In this document: positions 57,882-64,000 of the stretch, in pieces
Layout of the letters: every line of letters starts with the position of its first letter
Position numbering within the stretch: position 1 is the stretch's first letter
From: Chrysoperla carnea
Taxonomy: Eukaryota > Arthropoda > Insecta > Neuroptera > Chrysopidae
Direction: 5' to 3'
Assembly (NCBI RefSeq): GCF_905475395.1
Contig: NC_058338.1
Span: 92,923,435 to 92,987,434, forward strand
DNA: 64,000 nt
Program-made: the position numbers and the translations under genes
The notes under the pieces: model-generated
Told to the model about the DNA's origin: nothing
The model's input: only the letters and a program-made list of their open reading frames with translations
Databases searched by the model: none

Positions 57882-58229
57882 GCCACTAATGCATTTTGTT
57901 CAACGGGAATATAATACTGATTTTGAGAATTTCTGTCTCATGTCAGACGGCCTTAGAGCTTCAAGTGGCGAAATAACCGCTAGCTCAAAAACGTATCAAA
58001 CTATTTTTCATCTTTATAGGACCTTTTTTGTGAAACTAATGAATTTTTTTCTCAAAGATTAAGTCAATGCCGACTACATTTTTTTAGTAAAATATTTATA
58101 TTAAAAATTCATGTATCTATTTATCATTTTTGATTAGCAGTGGCATCTAATGAAAATTTTTACAAAAAAAACTATTTTATAGTGGCCGTTCCAAGGCCAA
58201 AGTCTAAAGCTGTCTCTAGTTTTAAAAAC

Positions 58230-58235
<6 letters not shown>

Positions 58236-58272
<37 letters not shown>
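58236..58272. repeat. 37-base poly(A) run
   Basis: An uninterrupted run of A. It could be a retroposon tail, but no upstream retroposed sequence was recognised. The lysine-rich short frame that crosses it is an artefact. Confidence 0.9.
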
Positions 58273-58274
<2 letters not shown>

Positions 58275-58404
58275 AATTTACTTAGAGGAGGGTGTCCCAA
58301 AATTTCCTTCCTAAGAAAAAAAATGTAATTTATAGCCAAACTATTTAAGATATTTTTGGTTTCTTTATTTATAAGTGATAGAATATATACCAATTTCTTT
58401 TGAT

Positions 58405-58766
58405 TTGTTCAAATTTTTATAACATATTTCACCATCAAAATTAAAAAAATATATTTTTTTTATTTGTGTACCCACTGCCATGTTCATACATCCTTAATTA
58501 GTCTGACACAACGGGTTTCTTTTTGTTTTCAATAATTTATTAGGATTTTAACTTTAATTTAAATATATATTTTTTTTAATTTCCATCATCCATCTACCGT
58601 TTTCCCATAAAACCAATGTTAAATATGTCTACTTTTCAAGTCGTTTATTTATTTAAATAATCAGTCAACCCCTCCTAAAATTTTCAGAATTGATTAAGAC
58701 TTAGTCCAATTACATTAAAAAAAAATCAAGTCTTTAATCCAAAATTGCCCTGGCGCTCGTACATCC
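58405..58766 (+). mobile_element. TTAA-family element (E), 3' half
   Basis: Matches the second half of 19700-20253 (TCATACATCCTTAATTAGTC, CCATCATCCATCTACCG, CCTAAAATTTTCAGAATTG) and ends GGCGCTCGTACATCC followed by TTAA (58767-58770). The left half is missing, replaced near the poly(A) region. Confidence 0.75.
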
Positions 58767-60237
58767 TTAATAGATCACTTTAAACAAGGAGGTATCATTT
58801 TACACCACCTTCCCCTAAGTTTACCTGACTTTATAGCCGTAGTATATGGAAATCTTTGTAATAATAATAAATTAAATGCATATGTTAATTTATGTACACG
58901 GAGGTAGAAATATAGTATACATATACACATAGTGTAAAATTTGTGTCGAAAAAAGCGATCAAATCTGTTTTTAAAAATAATCAAAAGTCTTTAGACTTTG
59001 ATTGATGTGAGTGTTAAAAATTTAAGTTATCCCATTCATAAACTAATTTATCGTACAAACTCAATTTGATTAGTACAAAACACAATTTGGACCAATCAGA
59101 CACCCCTTTTTATCCTATCATCTTAGTCAAAATAAGTTATCAACCTCGAAATCTAACGCAATAAGCTGCATTTTTGTACAAACTTGTATTTTGGTAGTAC
59201 AAATTTTGTCTCAAAAGTCACATGTAGTCAGCGTGCGCGTCGTTAGATAATCAAGGTCAAAGGTCTCGAAAATCAGGTTTTTGTGAATATCTGGTTTCTT
59301 TTGCTTTCCACCGTATTAACTTATTATAAACGTTGTAGAGGTTAAAATTTTCTACAAATTTTGCCTGAAACTTTTTTTTGTATGTTGAACCGTTTTTGAA
59401 ATAGAGTTCGCAGAAGGTGTTGCGCTCAGTTTAACGTACTTCAGTGCTGGGTTAATATTTTTAAATATAAGATATTAAATAATTATTTAAGTAGCATTTA
59501 ATGAATAATTATGGAAAAAAACCGCATAATAGACTGGGATTCACGATTGACCCTATCTATTAAACGGTTTTTCCACTTAATTATCGATTAAATACTATTT
59601 AAGTAAATAATTATTTAATACATTATATTTATAAATATTGACCCTGCACTAAGGTACGTATCGCTGAGATACTATTTGTCTGAAAGCTTTTTTTATACGT
59701 TCGCGTTGGACCGTTTTTGAAATAGAAAGAACAGAATATGGGGATCTGAGCTATACGTACCTTAGGGCAGGATCAATAATTATAAACATATGCTATTAAA
59801 AAATTATTTAAGTAGTATTTAATCGATAATTAAGTGAAAAAACTGTATAATAGACAAGGGCAATCGTGAATCGAAGTCTATTATGCGGTTTTTTTCCTTA
59901 ACTATTCATTAAATAATAATTAAATAATTTTTAAATATCTTATATTTATAAATGGTGACCTAGCACTGAAATACATTAAGTTTAGCGCACCATCTTCTGC
60001 GCCCTCTATTTCAAAAACGGTTCAACGTAATAACAAAAGTTTTATAATAAATACGATTGAAGGCAGAAGAAACGACATATTCACAAAAAATGATTTTCGA
60101 GACCTTGAATATCTAACGACGCGCAAGCGTGATCGTATTTAATTTTTGCGACAACATTTTTACTATCAAAATAAATGTTTGTACAAAAATTCTGCTTATT
60201 GATTATTCCGTTAGTTTCCGAGGAGAAACCCTTAGAT

Positions 60238-61046
60238 CAGGGCTTCTTAAACTTTTGTAATTCACGACCCCATTTATGATTGCGAGTTTCTTGACGACCC
60301 CATACAAATATAAAAGAAAAATAAATTAATATTTTTTGATGATTTATTTATTAGGTAACAAACATATACATATGAAAATATGTAAGTTTAGAATTCGTTT
60401 TGAAACATACAAAAATCTAAAATTAAAAATTGCACAAAAAATTATAAAATTGTATTTATTATAGTTTCAAAAATAAAAGTGGATTCTGACCGTCTTAATT
60501 CTCTCGAATATATTCAAGTAGTTGCGTGGTAAGTATTAAATTAAAGTATAAGTTAAAAATTTAATGAGATGGATGTGCCTGTTTTTTATTGCATAACAAA
60601 TCAAATCTTGGTGGAATGTTTGAAACTGCTGGACGTAAGACCTCTTCAACATTTTTTATCGCTGAACGATACTGGGATTTAATATGTGTTAAAGCTGTTT
60701 CTTCAGCAATAATACCTAGAAATTTTGTTGATAATTATTTCGGCTTTTAGAGATTGGCAAAAATAAATTTATATTTTTTATTAATTCCAATAACATTTCT
60801 GAATTCATAGTAAATGTAATTCAAGTTATTATAATACTCTTAATAGAAATGCAGATACAAACAATCTTTCCGAACTAGAAGATTTTATGATATATTTATC
60901 TACGATAATTGTTATTTTATCTTTATAACAATAATTTTACAAGTTAAAAAACATTTTCTGTTATATTTTATTTTTACCTCTCGCGACCCCAGAATTTTGT
61001 TACGCGACCCCAAATGGGGTCGCGACCCATAGTTTAAGAAGCCCTG
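60238..61046 (-). mobile_element. hAT element with perfect 8-bp duplications
   Basis: An 809-bp element starts CAGGGCTTCTTAAACTTTTG and, inverted, ends CAGGGCTTCTTAAACTATGG, both continuing into ACGACCCC/GCGACCCC motifs. CCTTAGAT is duplicated at 60230-60237 and 61047-61054. 8-bp duplications and CAGGG ends are diagnostic of hAT. It interrupts family K; the uninterrupted sequence is seen at about 10500-10520. It keeps a short transposase remnant (60561-60734). Confidence 0.92.
60561..60734 (-). pseudogene. hAT transposase C-terminus remnant (ZBED5-like)
   Basis: On the minus strand it reads LSTKFLGIIAEETALTHIKS, then QYRSAIKNVEEVLRPAVSNI, then PPRFDLLCNKKQAHPSH and a stop at 60561-60563. The closing L-x2-K-K-Q-A-H-x-S-H pattern is the typical end of ZBED5/SCAND3-like hAT transposases. 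An in-frame stop precedes the first residue, and nothing upstream in the element is coding, so only the last ~57 residues remain. This lies well inside the 809-bp element, which is therefore an internally deleted copy. Confidence 0.75.
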
Positions 61047-61307
61047 CCTTAGATGATTGGAGTGTCTTGTCTATTTGCTGAGTAAGCTTTACACTACGAA
61101 TTAAAATTTTATACATATTAAAAATCAATTTAGATTTTTTTCAGATTTTGTCATACAATTTTTGTGGGATGAAAATAGTAAAAATTTCGTTTTTTCAAAT
61201 TCTACGAACATTAATTTGAAAACTGGAGGGTTAAGAGAAAAGCGTCTCAGAAAAGTTTTTGTTGATTTTCTACCCCCCTGCACTTTTTCGTTTAATAGCA
61301 TTGTTTA

Positions 61308-61382
61308 AACGGGATTCTGCAAAAATTTTCGAGAATTTAATGCGAGAATTAAACATGCTTAATGACGGATTAACCGGGTCTA
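61308..61382 (-). repeat. arm of the 209-bp MITE family
   Basis: Inverse match to 51100-51175: ACGGGATTCTGCAAAAATTTTC, GCGAGAATTAAACATGC and TTAATGACGGATTAACCGGG. Only one arm is present. Confidence 0.55.
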
Positions 61383-61773
61383 CCTATACCGCAACAAATT
61401 TTACGAATTAATAAAAAACTTACAACTTTTAATTAAAAAAATTGTGTTTTCTATCAAAATTACATGTTGCGTTAAATTTTACACCTTTTATTTCAATATG
61501 GTTCAACATATTTTAGCTCTACTTTACTACATACGTAAAAAAAAATACTATGTCCAGGAACTCTATCTACTAATATCGTGATATTACAAGAGTTAAAATG
61601 CATTATAATATATAAATAATAATTACAATCACATGGTTTGTTTAGCTTGAAATTCTCTTTTAAAAATAAAATGTTGAAAGAAATTCAAACATAGTTGTTC
61701 AGTTTGTTGTATAATCAACAACAACACGGAAGGTTTAAACACACATTTAACTTAATATTTAAATTATATTTTT

Positions 61774-61779
61774 ATATAC
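61774..61779 (+). promoter_or_regulatory. possible TATA box of the NPC2-like gene
   Basis: TATATA 43 bases before the second gene's ATG would place transcription start near 61805 and give a very short 5' UTR. AT-rich context makes this a weak call. Confidence 0.4.
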
Positions 61780-61821
61780 ATTTTAAGCTATATTAGCTTA
61801 ACTTTTTAATTAAAAACAACA

Positions 61822-61918
61822 ATGTTTTCTTTAAAATTATTTGTTTTATTAAGTTGTTTGTGTTTGAATTATGTTTATTCGACAACAGTTAAAAATTGTC
61901 AAACTGGCGCACAATCAA
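61822..61918 (+). CDS. first exon of a secreted protein, NPC2/ML-domain-like
   Basis: ATG at 61822 opens MFSLKLFVLLSCLCLNYVYS, a clear signal peptide with K5 and a hydrophobic core, followed by the mature start TTVKNCQTGAQS. The frame ends at a GTAAAT donor (61919) after one base of the next codon, so the intron is phase 1. A mature N-terminus with Thr-x-Val-x-x-Cys is what insect NPC2-type proteins show, where that Cys pairs with a later one; these are secreted sterol or lipid binders used in digestion, immunity or chemosensation. Only 32 codons are visible, so the family call is an inference. No second exon was identified up to 64000; the fold-back and hAT elements downstream probably lie in its intron. 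Any short signal-peptide exon could look like this. Confidence 0.6.
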
Positions 61919-62365
61919 GTAAATATTACTTTTTTCTTTTCTTTTTTTTTTTTATTGTAGAAAGTTACTAAAAATTAAGCGTTTTTAATACTCGAATTTA
62001 GGAAAAAAGAAACCAAAAATTTTGTCTAATAGTATAATAGTATCCCATTTTTAACGCAAGGGCTAAAAACTTCAGAACCAACTCTATAGTCGACAAACTC
62101 AACCTAAACACCTCGTAATTAACACAATACTCCGGGTCTATACAATTTTCGGTCTTTTTTTACGATATATTTTTTGCGATATTACGAGTATTCCTTGAAC
62201 ACCCCATTGATAAAAAGTCTTGTTTTTCTTAAGGATATTCTCAAATATCCAAATATTATCAAAATGAGTGTATGATAATAATATCTGAGAGTAAATATTA
62301 CTTCTTTTTTTTTTTAAATTTCTATAAAAATTTATCAGATTTGGGACAAAAAAAAAACTTTAAAA
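61919..62365. other. probable start of intron 1 of the NPC2-like gene
   Basis: Opens with GTAAATATTACT and is T-rich. A TTTATTGTAG acceptor-like site near 61961 is followed by a stop in the required phase, so it is not the next exon. Nothing else recognised. Confidence 0.4.
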
Positions 62366-62961
62366 AAAAAAAACCGACTTCAAAAGAAAAACTTTTCCAA
62401 AAAAAATTAATATGCACTAAAAAGTAAAAAAATAATTTATAATATAATGTAGTTACAATTATTGTTATTTTTGCAGTCGGTGTCAGCCAAGCTAATGTAG
62501 CAAACTGTTCTGTCAGAGTTGTGTCCTTGGCTGACACCGACTCCAAAAATAACAATAATTTTAACTACATTATATTATACATAATTTTTTTACTTTTTAG
62601 TGCATATTAATTTGTTTTAGAAAAGTTTTTCTTTTGAAGTCGGTTTTCTTTTTGTTAAAAGTTTTTTTTATTTAGTGATTTTTTGTGAATCTGAAGTATA
62701 CTAACTAATTTGTCACTAAAAAAAGAATCATCGAAATCGGTTGGCGTGATATTGAGTTATTCGTCTTCTTGTCGTGCATACTTAATGCAAATTTAAGATT
62801 TTTACGGATTACTCATGGATGCCGTTGTCAGAACTGGACCAAAATAAAATGGGACCACACGGGAAGCACGAGCTTTCAAATAGATAAAGAATCATCAAAT
62901 TCGGTTCACCCAGTCGAAAGTTCAGAGTCCTCCTCCGTTTTTGTTTGAAGTCGGTTAAAAA
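62366..62961. mobile_element. large fold-back element with ACCGACTTC ends, copy 2
   Basis: Left part AAAACCGACTTCAAAAG ... GTCGGTGTCAGCC (62371-62490) is the reverse complement of 62530-62652, around a 40-base centre (AAGCTAATGTAGCAAACTG...). The right side continues AATCATCGAAATCGGTTGG, CGGTTCACCCAGTCGAAAG and ends GAAGTCGGTTAAAAA. The outer ends are therefore inverted (TTTTTAACCGACTTC). Same family as 13923-14610, with a different centre. The 77-codon minus frame here is the hairpin arm. Confidence 0.85.
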
Positions 62962-63182
62962 TAGACCGTTTGGCTAATAGTGTGTACAAACACAGGTACC
63001 TACGCTTCAAACATAAAAATTGCTTACCCACCATTTTTTAAAACTGTTGCAAAATCAATTTTCATAATTTAAAGCGGTCATAGAGACCTATTAAAATTTA
63101 ATATTTATAAAATCACTATGTATGAAGTTGGTAAATAATCGTTAGCTAGATAAAGCAGAAAATACTAGAAACTGGTTACCAT

Positions 63183-63710
63183 CAGTGGCGGATTAAGTAT
63201 TTTGCCGCCCTAGGCCCTGTCTGATTAGCCGCCCTTTTTAAAAGATGAAATTTTATTTTTTTGAATCCGTTTATATTATTTATCCGTTTATAATACTTAT
63301 ATCAATTTAAATATGAAACACCAGAATCATTGAAAATAAAATAAGAAAACATTGTGCAATTCTAGAAGCGGCTTACATGTAAGATTAATTTTACTAAAGA
63401 TACAAAAAATCAACAGAGCTTTGAAAATTCTTCAAAAAAAGCTTATCAATATTCAATTATTTCTGTTATAAAACATTTTTTATCAGTATTGCACTCACAA
63501 ATAAAAAAGTTAATCAGAAAATAAATTCCATTCTATTTTATAGAAATTTATTTGTAAATTTATATAAAAAAAATTCGAATAGATCCTTAAAATGTATTGT
63601 CGTTACATTATATCAGATTTAAAATTTTGACATTCTGAAAAATTTGCCGCCCCCCAAATTGTGCCGCCCTAGGCCCGGGCCTCACGGGCCTAGGCGGTAA
63701 TCCATCACTG
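63183..63710. mobile_element. hAT MITE with perfect 8-bp duplications
   Basis: A 528-bp element is flanked by GTTACCAT at 63175-63182 and 63711-63718. Left end CAGTGGCGGATTAAG...GCCGCCCTAGGCCC; right end, inverted, CAGTGATGGATTACCGCC...GGCCTAGGGCGGC. The GC-rich subterminal CCGCCCTAGGCCC blocks contrast with an AT-rich, non-coding interior. 63719-64000 holds nothing recognisable. Confidence 0.9.
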
Positions 63711-64000
63711 GTTACCATTGCAATAGTAAACATTGCGAATCGTAATAGAAGTAAAACACAAAAATCTTAGATATTCGTATGAAGAGAATTGTGACAAAAT
63801 TCATTTTATTTTAAACCATTTTTAAGTAGGACATGTTAGATATTAACGGAGTAACAGGGCCTAGAGGTTATCAATCGAGACAAATGGCATTAATAAGAAA
63901 AAGTCTTTTACATAAATCATTTAAAAATATTAATAGAATTTTTTATCATAAAAATTTTTTTTATCTAATTTTTATTTCCGAGAAGATAATTCATATCATT

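Larger units (their letters stand above)
59150..61090. repeat. family K inverted-repeat cluster, interrupted by a hAT element
   Basis: Family K pieces alternate in orientation: minus (59150-59560), plus (59561-59690), minus (59700-59865) and plus (59866-60229, resuming at 61055). Markers are CAGCACT/CAGTGCTGG, GACGCGCAAGCGTGATC / CAGCGTGCGCGTCG, and ATAATAGACTGGG / GTCTATTATGCGG. The whole could fold into nested hairpins. Non-coding; uninterrupted relative at 10070-10540. Confidence 0.7.

Noticed and set aside
58140..58328. Lysine-rich short protein
   Set aside because: The lysine run is the translation of a 37-base poly(A) tract.
61962..61990. Second exon of the NPC2-like gene right after TTTATTGTAG
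   Set aside because: In the required phase it reaches a stop codon within four codons.

Overview
This window is AT-rich eukaryotic nuclear DNA, almost certainly from an insect. The grounds are spliced genes with GT/AG introns, a TATA box and an AATAAA poly(A) signal, plus a dense load of arthropod-type transposable elements: an RNase H-bearing LINE, tRNA-derived SINEs, short Helitrons, hAT elements, TTAA-flanked elements and large fold-back elements. I cannot name the species or order from sequence alone. No bacterial operon, CRISPR array, phage or viral gene was seen.

Only two host gene structures can be supported. (1) A complete two-exon gene at 53411-55643 (+) encodes a 223-residue secreted proline-rich protein. 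It has an upstream TATA box, a short exon carrying most of a signal peptide, a 1.56 kb intron packed with repeats, and a downstream AATAAA. (2) Exon 1 of another secreted-protein gene at 61822-61918 (+) encodes a signal peptide and a Cys-containing mature start that resembles NPC2/ML-domain lipid-binding proteins. Its remaining exons lie beyond 64000 or were not recognised. Both start with a mini-exon carrying the signal peptide.

Most of the rest is repeats. 0-8 kb: a TTAA-flanked element and a nearly full-length, inactivated LINE (3269-7927) with 14-bp target duplications. 8-18 kb: Helitron-like pieces, a GC-richer 109-bp repeat, a SINE with 13-bp duplications nested in an older repeat, a LINE remnant and two fold-back elements. 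18-35 kb: a TTAA element, 95-bp tandem repeats, a second SINE, a LINE remnant, several copies of a ~500-bp repeat (called A here) and of a ~500-600-bp repeat (B), a Helitron and a truncated LINE. 35-48 kb: an 815-bp fold-back element flanked by TA, a third LINE copy, a Helitron, a strong hairpin and a decayed hAT transposase. 48-64 kb: the two genes, a Helitron, an alternating inverted-repeat cluster split by a hAT element, and a second hAT element near the end.

The nesting gives a relative chronology: SINE, hAT and tRNA-like insertions sit inside older repeats, and uninterrupted paralogous copies elsewhere in the window confirm several of them. I found no convincing new multi-gene system. 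The most useful unknowns are the secreted Pro-rich gene, repeat family A with its conserved terminal hairpin, the TTAA family, and the large hairpin-forming elements.
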